Positions 34,551 to 46,257 of a stretch of 64,000 nt of DNA are shown piece after piece. Position numbers and translations under genes: made by a program. The notes below the pieces were generated by a model that saw only the letters and a program-made list of their open reading frames with translations, searched no databases and was not told the origin of the DNA. The DNA comes from Cherax quadricarinatus (taxonomy: Eukaryota > Arthropoda > Malacostraca > Decapoda > Parastacidae): positions 11,003,456-11,067,455 of the forward strand of contig NC_091378.1 in NCBI RefSeq assembly GCF_038502225.1. Reading direction: 5' to 3'. The first letter of the stretch is position 1. Each line of letters starts with the position of its first letter.

Positions 34551-35336
34551 AGCTGTTTTATCAACAAGCTTCTGGAAAAAAAAAATTGACTTTCAAAGTG
34601 CCTTCTTTTTAAGAGTGTCCTGCATCAGTGGAAAACTGCCCATGTATTGAAACGGTACCTACCTATGCGTATAGCCCATAAAGCCAGAGGCAGAATTCTA
34701 CAATAGAGTTTGCGAGCTTTAAAGAAAATCCTTAACCTCAGTGTCTTGCCAGGATGACACTGCACAGGCACAAACAGCCTCATCGTTATGGCTTTCATGG
34801 AGAGTAACCAATTCCTAGATCTTGAGAATTATGCTGATTGAAGTGTTCTGGGCCAGAACTAATACAACACGTTAGAAACTTAAGTAACAATAAGCAGATC
34901 CAACTAAGCCAGGTACCATTACTTTCAAAATAGCAGACAAGAGTCTTAGCACCTCTCTGAGCGAGAGGGAGACTTCAAACTTATGGCATGCCAGTCCAGA
35001 AGACAAGCCCAGTGTACTATTCATTGTACCACAATGGTACAAGATTCATGCAACTAGGCGATTTCTGAACACTACAGTAGTTTAGCATGAACTTTGCCAT
35101 TAGCTTTAACAGGTTTTAATGAATAAATCTCACACCAGCATGCTGAAGTCTGGTATGATTAGTCCACTGAATAGCAGACTGGCCTGCTAGTTCTGTGATT
35201 AGGTTTCATTGGGTTTGAATCCTATTTCATTCGGTTCCAGTAGTTACAATATTTACAGAACACTTGTCGTCAAGGTCACCCAGCAGCCGCACCAGTAAAG
35301 CAAAATCAACGTAGAAGACGTTAACAGCAAATTAAA
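34551..35336. other. Spacer between copies E and F, nothing recognised
   Basis: Mixed-composition sequence without a convincing frame, repeat or RNA gene. Confidence 0.5.
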
Positions 35337-35344
35337 ATAAAAAC

Positions 35345-38300
35345 AATAATAATAAAGAAGTGCTAAACCACAAGGGCTATACAGCACTGCAGGGCAGGAA
35401 GGAAGCGAGGGTATCAGGTGTCAAAAGGGAGATGGGCGAGTAATAGGTTACGGAGAACAGCGGGGCAGTGGATGGTGAAAGGGTAGAGGGCAGCAAGAGA
35501 TTGAGGTAGAAACAACCGAGGGGAGTGTGAAAGGTATCAGTTTGTGGAGTAAATCAGTCGTTGTTAAGAAGTCAATGATTGAGTCAGGATTAAAGGAGGG
35601 TCCATCAGCAAGAAGGGAAGGTAAAGAGTAGTAGAGCGGAGACAACGTTGGAGGTAAATTCTGCGTGCTCGTTGATAGAGGGGGGTAGTCTAACAGAATG
35701 TGACAAATCGATACTGGAACTTGACTTCACACAGAGAGGAACAAGGTGCCTCTCCATGAGATACCCATGAGTAAGACGAGTGTGGCCAATGCGAAGGCGG
35801 GAGAAAGTCAACCAACCTCGGCACTGATAAGAAGACGGCCAGTAACCTATGTTCAGTTTAATAGAATGAAGTTTGTTAGCGAGTCGAGTTGACCAACGTT
35901 GTTGCCAACAGGCTGCTACAGCAAAATAGTCCAGAAATGGAACACCTCTATACGAAATTGGTAGAGCATGTACTGCTGACCGCACAGCAGTGTGCCTGTT
36001 CATTGTCCTGTACATCAACATGACAAGGGACCCAACAAAAAACTATCTTTATGCTTGGTAGAGATACAGAGTAGCCAAAGTTGGACAGAACTAGGGGGGG
36101 CGAGGTGTAACAAATTTCCGTATAGCCTGTAGAGCACTAATGGAGTCTGAGAACCACAAATGATGACAAGCGTAGATGCAATACAAGTAAGTGCTGCAAG
36201 AAATGGCATACAATTCAGCAGTAAAAATGCTAGCCAAAGATAGTAAATGCCCTCGCATGACACTGTCTGGAAACACTGCTGCGAATCCGACGCCGTCAGA
36301 AGACTTGGAGCCATCTGTGTACACTGCGATGGCACGAGAATGATAGTGGAAGTGGTCAAGAAAAAGAGTGGGAAGCCACCATAGGCAGTTGGGCTTTCGA
36401 GCAAGGGAGTGTGAAAGAACAGACCCGAACAGCTGGAGCTTCCCAGGGGGGTAGGGAAAAGCGAGATGCTACATGAACATATAAAGGTGGTAACTGAAGG
36501 GAAGACAAGAGCGAATGTAGGCAAAGAGAAGGGACACAGCAAACAGGGGCAGTGAACAAATAAAGTATGTCCACTAATATCAGTGAATTCTATAAATGGA
36601 AGGATTGCTGAGATCGTGAGAGTGCACATAGTAGCGAAGGCAATGGACATCACGGCGATCAGACAAGGATGGAACATTCGCTTCTGCATAGAGGCTCTCG
36701 ACAGGGGAAGAGCGAAAAGCACCAAAGCATAAATGTAATCCTTGGTGATGGATTGCGTTAAGGCTAGAGAGAGTAGCAGGAGAGTCTGCTGAATAGATTT
36801 GATCACCATAATAGTTTCAATAAAATGAGGGCTGAATGTAGGCGAAGGAGAGTTCGACGATCAACACCCTATGAAAGATGAGCAAGGATTTTAAGGAGGT
36901 TCAGCCAGCTGTGACAAGTTGCCTTTAGAGAGGTAATGTGGGGTTTCAAGGATAACCTACGGTCAAAGAGAAGGCCTAGAAACCTTACTATCACGTTCAG
37001 GGATACGGGAGACAGAGGTACAAAGGATGATCGGAGATGACACGGCGTCTAGTGAAAGTAATTTGGCGAGTTTTGGTACTGAAAAATTTAAACCTATGCG
37101 TGGTGGCCGAACTGGAAACTGTCGACCGCATGCTGGAGAGAAACTGTAATGAGGTGAGTCAGCGCCTGCACAAGCAATAGCGAAGTCATCTACATAGAGT
37201 GATGACCAAATATTGGATGGAAGAACAGACCAAATCATTTATAGCAAGGAGAAAACGTGTTGTGCTCAGAACATCCCTGAGGGACTCCTTCAGCTTGGAC
37301 AAAGTCTAGGGAGAGCACATTATCGACTAACGCGGAAATGTCTGTCAGTTAAAAAGTTCTTGAGGAAAGATGGTAGATTGCATCGGAGGCCTAAGGAGTG
37401 GGCATGGGCCAAATATTATACCTCCAAGTTGTCATATGCCTTCTCAAGGTCAAAAAATTTGGCAATAACCGAGTGGTTATTCGCAAAGGCATTACGAATA
37501 TACGTATCCAAGCATAGTAAGGGGTCTATGGTAAAATGGCCCTTACAAAAGCCATAATGACGAGTGGAGAGACTGTTCTCTCTAAATGCCACATTAAATG
37601 TCTATTTACCAGACATTCCATCACTTTGCAAACTGCACCGGTAAGAGCGATGGGACGATAGTGGGAGGCTTCATGTCCCGTAGTACCCGGTTTGTGGAAA
37701 GGGAGAACATTGGCAGATTTCCACAGCCGTGGAAGAACTCCTTGTGACCAAATAAGATTGAAAAGGCGATAGAGGACTGCAAGGGGTGACTGATGTAAAT
37801 GTTGTAACATACGAATATGAATGCCGTCGGGCCCAGCTGCCGATGATCGACAAGCCGAGTGTTGCCTCCAGTTCCTGAAGTGTAAAAGGCACATTATACT
37901 GTTCTTCTCTGAGAAGAAAAGTCCAAGGGTGCTAACTCTCTGGCAGACTTCGATGAAAGAAACAAATTGCATAGATGGAGCCCCAAGAGAAATACGGACC
38001 AGATGATTGCCAATTTCAATGGCAACATCTAGAGTGTGTGCTATATCAACACCGGCAACCCGCATAACAGGAGCCGGGTCAGGAGAATATTTACCACCCA
38101 CTTTCCGTACTTTTTTCCAGACTGCACTCAGAGGAAGCAGAGGTGATGGTGGAGACAATCTGGCCAGCAAGTGCATTTAGAGTCACACACGGTAAGCGAC
38201 TGCATTCTTCTGCTTAAAATCAAGAAGTCTTAGTGGTTCTATTGTACCGGTACCTACCCCATGCAGCGCATTTCAAACTTACTGCACGAGCACAAGCAGG

Positions 38301-39528
38301 AGACCACCAAGGCACGCATTTCTGAGAATGCCTGCCCGAGGTTTGGGGTATAGAATGAAAAGCTGTGGTTAAAACTGAGGACGAGAAGAGGTGTGAAAGC
38401 TCATCAATGGAGGACGAAGAAGGAACCTCACTAAAAACAGTTGTGAGTAAAGGTCCCAATCTGCCTTATCAAATTGCCAGCGTGGGTTACGAAGAGGTGG
38501 TGAATATGTAGGTTAAGTAAGAATGATTGAAAAATGATTGCTGTCAAGTAAATCTGGGAGAACAGACCAGGTGAAGTCTAGTGTGGCAGAGGAAGAGCAG
38601 AGAGATCGATGCAAGAATACGAGTATGAGGATCAAAATGGGTGCGAGTACCTGTATTTAAAACATGGAGGGGGTGGGAAGTAAGAAAAGCCTCTAACTGA
38701 ATGCCACGGGAATCACAGCGAGACCTCCCCCATCCAGAGGAAATGATGGGAATTAAAATCGCCAAGTAACAGAAGTGGTGGCGGTAATGACGAAACAAGA
38801 AAGGCAATATCCTGTACAGATAATGCCCGAAAAGGAGAGATATACAAAGAACAGTGTATACCATCTATACAAGTGGATACGGGCTGCTGGGTAATGCAGC
38901 AAAGTATGAACAAAAAGCCGAAGGTACGGAATATCAGTGCGTAGAAGGGCACTTTCATTAAAGGTCCCATCAGGAAAAGGATCTGAATAATACAATAAAT
39001 TATAGCCTGAGATGGGATAGATTACCCCTGAGGCCGCGAATATTCCACTGTAAATAGCCATGATTGGCAACGATAAAGATACTAGAAATCTGCAGGTAAG
39101 GGTACCTACGGACTAGAGGTTAGACCAGTCCACGTGTGGTGGCAGCAGAAAACATTCAAGCAGCGAAGGAACGGTGCACGATGAAGAAAGGAGTTCTGCA
39201 GATGAAAAAGAAGGAACAAAGGGTGGATCAGTGTCCATTGATGGTTTGGTCTCTGCAATATATTGAGATTGCTTCAAGTGTTACGGAGTTCAGAGACGTC
39301 GTATGGGAGACAATATTGGAGATGGAAGTAGTAGTAGCTTGAGAAAAGATTGGAACTGTAATGGACTGTACCAAGGTAGGGGGAGGGAGGCAAGGGTGGA
39401 GGGAACTGGAGAAGTGTGGGAGGGGACAGAAGAGGCAGAAACCTGGGAGGTGGCAGAAGAATCTTGGGAGGGGACAGGGGAGGAAGGCACAGTACAAAGA
39501 TGGTGAACCTCCACACTAACAGCCAGTG
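35345..39528 (-). mobile_element. I-like retrotransposon copy F, 3' part
   Basis: (AAT)n tail at 35345-35355, RNase H (35600-36330), RT (36350-38180), endonuclease (38220-39070) and ORF1 tail to 39528. Possible target-site duplication ATAAAAAC at 35337-35344 against ACAAAAAC at 50181-50188 (weak, low complexity). Interrupted at 39521-39528 (AGCCAGTG) by the Jockey-like element; the same 8 bp recur at 45285-45292 where copy F resumes. Confidence 0.87.
35448..39070 (-). pseudogene. ORF2 (EN-RT-RNase H) remnant of copy F
   Basis: Recognisable pieces: YLAILIPIISSGWG and LLGDFNSHHFLW (endonuclease) near 38750, YRPIALTGAVCKVMECLVNR near 37640, SSLYVDDFAIACAGAD near 37190, YTDGSKSSDGVGFAAVFPD near 36310 and PLYQRARRI-like C-terminal pieces near 35680. 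The N-terminal endonuclease has a deletion around 39010 that removes most of the residues between WNIRG and ISGYNLLY. Many frameshifts. Confidence 0.78.
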
Positions 39529-40107
39529 GAAAAGACACATAAATGAAGGAGAAGCAGCCCAGCCACCGTGGAGAGAAGACGTCGTCGTTCCTGCTCTTCA
39601 GCTGAGCAACTCTGAACACTGTTGCTCGAGATTTTTCTTGGGTTATCCTGAGTAGTTCTTCACCAGAGCTGAGAGGAAACTTGCTTGCAGTCACTTCGAG
39701 CCCCATCCCATCAAGAGGGTAAGGCGGTGAATTGCTTGCTTGTTCACCCCTCTCATCCTCATCCCCCCATCCTTCCCCATCCTTCCCCATCCTCCCCTCA
39801 CCCAAACATCAACACTGGCCCCCACACTAACACTACATACATTGCTATCCTTCTGACTTTCCTATCTTTTTCGGCAACTTCGCTTTGGCGAGTTAACACA
39901 AGGCATTTTGACTAACCGGTAGCCCGTGTGGTTTTTTAAAATCCGGCCGATCTTTGCCTTGGGCCCTTTCCCCTCACCACTCGAGGGTAGGCTATCTTAG
40001 GGGCTGACCTTCATAAGTCAGCTGAAATAGGATGCTAGTATAACATTAAGGAAAGTTCCCTTTTTGTTAAGGAACTCCTCTGCCATATGTTCCTTCCTAG
40101 ACATCAT

Positions 40108-41431
40108 GGCGAGGATACGAGTAAGATTATGTATTGATGGAAATCAAATGTCGATGAAAAATTCTAGCATGTATTTGCTCGAACTCAACTGTTGCTCCAG
40201 TGGATGTTTTTCAAACCCACGCTGGAGCAGTACTTCTCCTCTCTTCGGAAGAAGAGTTACTTCAACTGCTGAAGCATGATGTCCTTGAAAAACTGAAGAC
40301 TTCTGGTGTTACCCCAGTTGCACCTGAGAGCTATCAAGCTCAGAGGACTGTGTTTGTGGCCAGAATCAACAGTTTTATGAAACATAGCACAGCGAATGAA
40401 ATTGTTGAGGACTAATAGAGAATTCTGAATTTAGGGCTGTAGAAGCATTTAAATTCTCTAAACCAAACAAGGTAACCTTAAAGTTAATACTTGAGACACC
40501 TGAGGAGGCCAAACTTGTGTGTCAAAATGGCTTCAAATGTTTTGGCACCAGATGTACACCTGACCAAATCTCTTGAACGATTTGTCAGTGTGACTGTTTT
40601 AAGTGTTATGCCTTTGGTCATAACACCAAGAAATGCAGTACTCAAGGGCAGATTTGTAGCATTTGCTCTGGCCAACATTCTTATCGAGATTGTAATAATA
40701 AAAATACACCCAAATGTGTCCTCTGCAACGGAAAACATCATGCTGTTTCTGCTATTTGTCCTGAAAGAAAAAAGGAAATGCAGAAAATTGAAACCAAGAA
40801 ACTGTCCACTTCTAAGAAGACCACTCCCCAGGCACCGCCAACGATGTCCCAAACTTCCTTCCCAGCTCTGCCTGGATCAAGTGGGACTCCTCAGGTGTCT
40901 ACCAATGGTTCCAATGTTTGGAATTCTGCCCCTCTTGGAGCACCCCACCTACAACATACACAAACGCAACAACAAGGTTCAGTCTCATCTCCTATGTCTC
41001 AGGTATCCACAGCCGGGAATATGACGAGAGCATAACTAATGTATATGATGGCCAAAGACATAGCAGGTGGTGACATTCAACTCTGCTCTCAGGTTTTAAA
41101 TGATCTGTTAATGGCTAATGGGATCACTCCCATCACTATCCCAGAAAATGTGAAGGCTATTATGACCCAGCCTTCTCATAACAAGAAGTATGTACCCTAC
41201 TCTATATCTAAAAATAAGCCTAAGTCATTCCTGGCCCAGGGATCGCCCACTTTGCATACCCAGGTTGTCAACTCCCCTCAACCTGATAAGTCAACACCTG
41301 AACATAACAATGCCCCAGAAATTGGTGCCTACTCTCCCGCTATTGAAGCTGATCCTGTTGAACAGGAACTTTCCCAGGATAACTCACCTTGCCTACCTAA
41401 TTTTCCCTTGGAGCCTCCAGTCTCCCATTAA
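40108..41431 (+). pseudogene. ORF1 of Jockey-like element (zinc knuckles), broken
   Basis: Pieces in several frames: an N-terminal part with THAGAVLLLSSEEELLQLLK near 40220, a linker near 40410-40560 with stops, then knuckles CFKCYAFGHNTKKC, CSICSGQHSYRDC and CVLCNGKHHAVSAIC (about 40590-40760), and a Gln/Ser/Pro-rich tail to 41431. The order (folded N-terminal part, three CCHC/CCHC-like knuckles, polar tail) is typical of gag-like LINE ORF1 proteins. Confidence 0.7.
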
Positions 41432-41674
41432 CTCTCACGAGCCTCTGCTTCCTGTAACTGGGAATATCATACCTCAGTTTTCTGATGATGACTAACGATT
41501 CTAACGAGTCTGTTAATATTACCACCTCTAGTGAAGATGGTATTTTTAATACACAAGCAACTACGCAGAATTTCCCTCCTCCCCTTGACGAGTCCAGCAG
41601 GGATAGTGTGGATAACAAACATGACATTACTTGCAGGCGTTCAGACCGCAGTACACGAGCGAAGTGCAAGAAAT

Positions 41675-44611
41675 AATGGGGATTACAATTTTCCAACTTA
41701 ATGTTCAACATTTCTTTAATAACCGTTACCTCCTTGAGGTTGAACTACATAATTACAATCCCGATGTTATACTCTTGAACGAGACAGCTGCAAGAGTTGA
41801 TCAACATATTAAATTGCGTGGTTACTCTACTGTGGAGAAATCGAGAGGACCCTTTAGTGGTGTAGCCATCTTAGTTAAATTAGGCTATACTTTTAAAAAT
41901 ATTCATGTTGATGAAGATAACATTCTTGCAATAGAAATGACAACGTCTCATGGACAACTAGTAATAGGAACTGGATATTTTTCCCCGAGACAACAATATA
42001 TAGAGTCAATTCCTCTACATAGGATATTAAGCAGAAATATTCCAACAATTCTAGCAGGAGATTTTAATGCTCATCACCCTGCCCTCTTCAACTGTGGAGC
42101 TGGTGTTCCACTGGGTGACTTAAAAGGGAAAACAACTATTTAATATCATGACAGCTAGAAACTTGTCATTTCAAGGCCCATTCTTTAAATCGTACATTGG
42201 ACCTCATCCAGGGACACCAGATATAGTACTGACAAACAGACTGACGTCTTTCACTCTCGTATATCTCCTGGTGGAAACGTAGGATCTGACCATATCCCTG
42301 TTATAATACAACTACAAACTTCTCCATTTAGAATCCCTGTACCTCCTAAACCCAATCTCAACACCCTAGGATTTGATCCCTTCAGGACATTTCTGGGTGA
42401 CGATGAAATTGTGTCATTGGAAAATCTACCTTCCACTGCAATTGATGATGCAATCCAGTCCCTGCATAATCGAATAATTGAAGCTACTAATGCAACTTAT
42501 CAAATAGCTTCCACAAAGATATACCAACAATATAAACCTACTAGGGAAATTAGAGACAATTTAAGAAATTATCAAGCAGAATGTCGAAGGCATCTTCAAA
42601 CGCGACAACCACCAGTAGCTACACTGCACCGATTAAGGCAAGAATTAATTAACATTAGTCATCACAAACGGGACTTATGGAAATTGCTAGTTCAAGCTAA
42701 ACAGTATAAACGTGAACCAGCAAAATTTTGGAGTAAGATCCAACAACTTTTAGGGGCAAAGCACAAGGCTCCTAACTACCTAGTTCATACCTTCACTGAT
42801 GAGGATGATGAAATTAAACTTTACGATCCACAGGACCAGGCTAATTTGATGGGTGATGTATGGGAGAAAATTCTCTCCCACAATAACAGTCGTCAATTTA
42901 ACAATCATTATCAGTTTGTAAATGAATGGAGATATGAGAACTTGGATGATCTACAACCACTACCTTCCATCGATACTTCAACTCTTGAAGACGCCCACCC
43001 GCTTGCTAGACCTATTACATTACTAGAGATGAGTCAGGTTATTGGAAGAATGCGAAATAGAGCCCCTGGCCTCTCTGGAACTACAATGAAACAAATAAAG
43101 TTCCTACCCAGAAATTGTAAAGTCTTCGGTAAATATCTTTAATGCCATCTTGGCCTCAGGACATTTTCCAGTGGTTTTTAAGACTGCTAGGATGATCTTT
43201 CTTGCTAAGCCCAATAAAGACATCCACCAACCTGGAAAAGTTCTTGAGAAAGTCATTTCCAACAGATTGAACTATATGGAGTTTAATCACTTTTACCGAA
43301 AAATAATTTGGCTTTAGAACCCATAGAGGTACCAATCATGCAATAAATATTATTTTCGATACTGTAGCAAGTCTAAAACATCAGGGGAATCTTGCCTTAA
43401 TTGCCACCAGAGATGTTCATAAAGCTTTTGATAGCTTATGGCATGATGGCCTTATATACAAACTCATTGACCTACCAGACCATAACTGAACTTTTCTCAG
43501 AGTAATATATAATTTCTTAACTCGAAGAAAAATCATTCCCGCCTTCCATGGCAGGTCGACAGAGCTTTTTATACCGACAGCTGGTGTCCCACAAGGTTCT
43601 TGTCTCAGTCCACTTCTGTTCAACATTTATGTGAATGACCTTCCTCAGAGTTTAATGATACAATTGTGACAGTTTGCAGATGACGTTATTCATGTCGTCT
43701 CATCAACTCCGGTAACAGGAAAATACAAGTATGAGAGAGTCATGGAAATAAATGGTATAAAATACCGACACAATGGAAATATAAACACAAATGCAGTATA
43801 ATGTGATCCTTTATTGACAACGTTTCACCCACACAGTGGGCTTTTTCAAGTCACACGGATCAGGTAGATCCGTGTGTGACTTGAAAAAGCCCACTGTGTG
43901 GGTGAAACGTTGTCAATAAAGGATCACATACTGCATGTGTGTTTATATTTCCATGAGTCATAGAAAAAATGAATATTGAACTTCGTCGAACATCTAATTG
44001 GGAAAAGAAATGGGGGTATCTCCATCAAAGGTACACCTGTAGCCATTAGAAACCCTAACAAGATTTTGGGATATGAAATAGACAGGCTGCTCCACTCAAC
44101 ATCTCGTGTAACTAAAAAGCTCAACATAGCCAAAGCAGTCTCTTTCGATTCAATCAAGCCCCTCAACATGTCAAAAAACATCTATATAAAATGTTAATAA
44201 GACCTATACTCGAATACCCTCGTGTCCCAATGTCATTAACAAAGACCAATATGCTACGGTTACAAAGGGTCCAGAATAGAGCTCTTCGCTTCATTACCAA
44301 TACCAGGAGGAGAGTGTGTTAAAATGGCAGATTTACACATACAAGATATTACTGCCATAAATGTACGCCTTGACACCCTAAAAAAGAAAACTACAATGCA
44401 AGAACTATACATGCCAGATAGAGAACATCCTATACAAGTGGCAAATACCACGGATTATATCATCAATACTCCTCCTCACAGGACTCAAAGAATGACTCTC
44501 CCACAGAGGGTCCGTCGTTTTATACATAAAGCTGATTACCATCGACCCATGATATTGAGCAACCTCCCTGATGAAGATTGTGTAACACCAGAACCCTTCT
44601 ATGTATACTGA
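41675..44611 (+). pseudogene. ORF2 (endonuclease-RT) of Jockey-like element, broken
   Basis: Endonuclease: ITIFQLNVQHFFNNR near 41680, LNETAARVDQHI near 41775, LAGDFNAHHPALFNCGAG near 42055 and GSDHIPVII near 42285. RT linker and fingers at 42411-43142 (APGLSGTTMKQIKFLP near 43060). Motif A ARDVHKAFDSLWHDGLIYKL near 43410, motif B TAGVPQGSCLSPLLFNIYVND near 43580 and motif C QFADDVIHVVSS near 43675. Stop codons and shifts occur around 42140, 43140, 43310 and 43668. The frame resumes after the palindrome at ~43966 (NIELRRTSNWEKKW) and ends near 44611. Confidence 0.78.
43744..43954. mobile_element. Penelope-type foldback element (palindrome)
   Basis: Two near-perfect inverted arms of about 90 bp (43773-43859 and 43868-43954) meet around 43860-43868. 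The element is flanked by the 7-bp direct repeat GAGTCAT (43737-43743 and 43955-43961) and sits inside the Jockey-like RT. The arm segment GGTGAAACGTTGTCAATAAA (43901-43920), preceded by the small hairpin CCCACTGTGTGGG, is the type of sequence found at the ends of Penelope-like elements. The left end has an extra ~30 bp not in the right arm. Confidence 0.6.
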
Positions 44612-44650
44612 GAACATCACCCCCAATTAGGGAGATATCTTATATAACTA

Positions 44651-44889
44651 AGAACATAAGAAAGGAGGAACACTGCAGCAGGCCTGTTGGCCCATACTAG
44701 GCAGGTCCTTTACAATTCATCCCACTAACAAACATTTGACCAACCCAATTTTCAATGCTACCCAAGAAATTAGCTCTGATGTGCAAGTCCCACTCAAATC
44801 CAACCCCTCCCACTCGTGTACTTATCCAACCTAAATTTGAAACTACCCAAAGTCCTAGCCTCAATAACCCAACTAGGTAGACTGTTCCA
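44651..44889 (-). mobile_element. CR1-like fragment (3' end, 5'-truncated)
   Basis: The reverse complement of this stretch matches 49180-49420, the last codons and 3' UTR of CR1-like element 2, including the terminal TTCTTATGTTCTTA-type end. It is inserted in the 3' region of the Jockey-like element in the opposite orientation. Confidence 0.85.
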
Positions 44890-45284
44890 TGCTATTTACT
44901 ATGGCTGGACACCACCTGTAAGAAGCCATTGTCACGTAATTCTATAAACTGGCCAGAAAATTATTGCCTTCATTGTCGCATACATATCCGTTGTGCAATC
45001 CCCCCCCCCCCAAAAAAAAAAAAAAAAACACGCAATTGCAACTTGTATAATTACTACCAATTCAGAGTCATGTACTTGTATATCTGTTATATCTATGTGA
45101 CTGATGGGTTAGTCTTATACCCCTTAAAGAATATATCATTTCACGTACACTTTTTAAATTACACCAAAGTGGTTGGGCCACTTACCTTTTATATCCTACC
45201 TCTCTCCCCCCTCCCACCCTTTTCCAAAATTTCTATCCTTACCCATCTTTCTTCCAAAGCTCTGGTCTGGACAAGAGACAAGAG
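44890..45284 (+). other. Probable 3' region of the Jockey-like element
   Basis: No frame. A C10 then A17 tract at 45001-45028 may mark an internal junction. It ends at the AGCCAGTG direct repeat. Confidence 0.4.
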
Positions 45285-46257
45285 AGCCAGTGAGAGGGGA
45301 AGACCCAGGTACAGAGACCAGGAAGGCAAAATGAGGTGGAAGAAGGGGTTAAATGAGATTTTTTGGACTTCTCAGAAGTATAAGGATGATTGGGAGGAGA
45401 AGGTGTACGAGGTCTTGCCGATACCGGTGTTTGTGTAGAACACAAATAAGTGACAACAGTCTGAGGTGTTGAAGAAGGGACGTCCGAGCCCAGGACGGCA
45501 AAAGAATTAGATACAGGAGTGACTTTGGGAGGGGTAACCGCAGAGGAGGCTGCAGAAAATGGGGCTGCAGAAAATGGGACCCCTGAAGTGGGGAGGACGT
45601 TTTGAAACCACGAGAATAAGAAACACAGGGTAGTCTCCCTTGGAGGCAGAGAGATGAGAAACTGCCATAGCATAAGAGACCTTCTGCCTTTGAGACAACA
45701 AATTTCCCGCTCATGCAAGTAGACCTGGCAACGGCCAGAGTACGAAGGGCGAGCCTGACAATTAAGGCAAGAGGGAAGTCGACTGCAAGACTTATTAGAA
45801 TGGTCATCAGCACCATAGACTGGGCATTTGGCTATAGATCTGCAATATTTCGCTGGGTGACCAAATCTCCAGCAACTTCTACACTGTTGCGGTTTAGGGA
45901 TCACCTTTCGAACTTGTAACCAATGTCCTGCTACATAAACAGAGAATTGGAGTTCACGGCTGTTAAAAGTTAAATGAGCCACATTGCAAGGGTATCATCT
46001 CCGCCCGCGTGCAGGAAGAACACAAGCGTCTACCTTGAGAACTGGGAGAGCTTGGAGTTCCAGCTGTTCGAGAATGTCATTGCCACATGTCTGGAAATTC
46101 TGTTGGACTATGGTATGGGGTAGAATGACAGTACCACTACAAGAATTGAGGGAATGACGTTCTTCGATAGCGATAGGAATAGTATCGATATGTGAAAGAG
46201 AATGATCACTAGCTTGGGTAGCAAGAGGTACAGGGGCCTTAGGAGTGTCTGAAGAGT
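45285..46257 (-). mobile_element. I-like retrotransposon copy F, middle part (ORF1)
   Basis: It carries ORF1 knuckles CRSCWRFGHPAKYC and CPVYGADDHSNKSC (one Cys replaced by Tyr) and CLNCQARPSYSGRC near 45905-45740, with the downstream tail to 45293. Upward it keeps part of the folded region, then has a deletion near 46221 that joins it directly to the N-terminal Ser/Thr-rich region. It stops at ~46257, at the insertion of CR1-like element 2. Confidence 0.82.

Larger units (their letters stand above)
39529..45284 (+). mobile_element. Jockey-like non-LTR retrotransposon inserted in copy F
   Basis: A plus-strand element flanked by the 8-bp direct repeat AGCCAGTG (39521-39528 and 45285-45292). 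Leader 39529-40080, ORF1 with three zinc knuckles (40080-41430), ORF2 with endonuclease and RT (41675-44610) and a 3' region. ORF2 is interrupted by a Penelope-type palindrome at 43744-43954, and the 3' region by a CR1 fragment at 44651-44889. No RNase H was seen, which fits the Jockey clade. Some of 44890-45284 (C-run then A-run at 45001-45028) may be extra inserted DNA. Confidence 0.75.
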
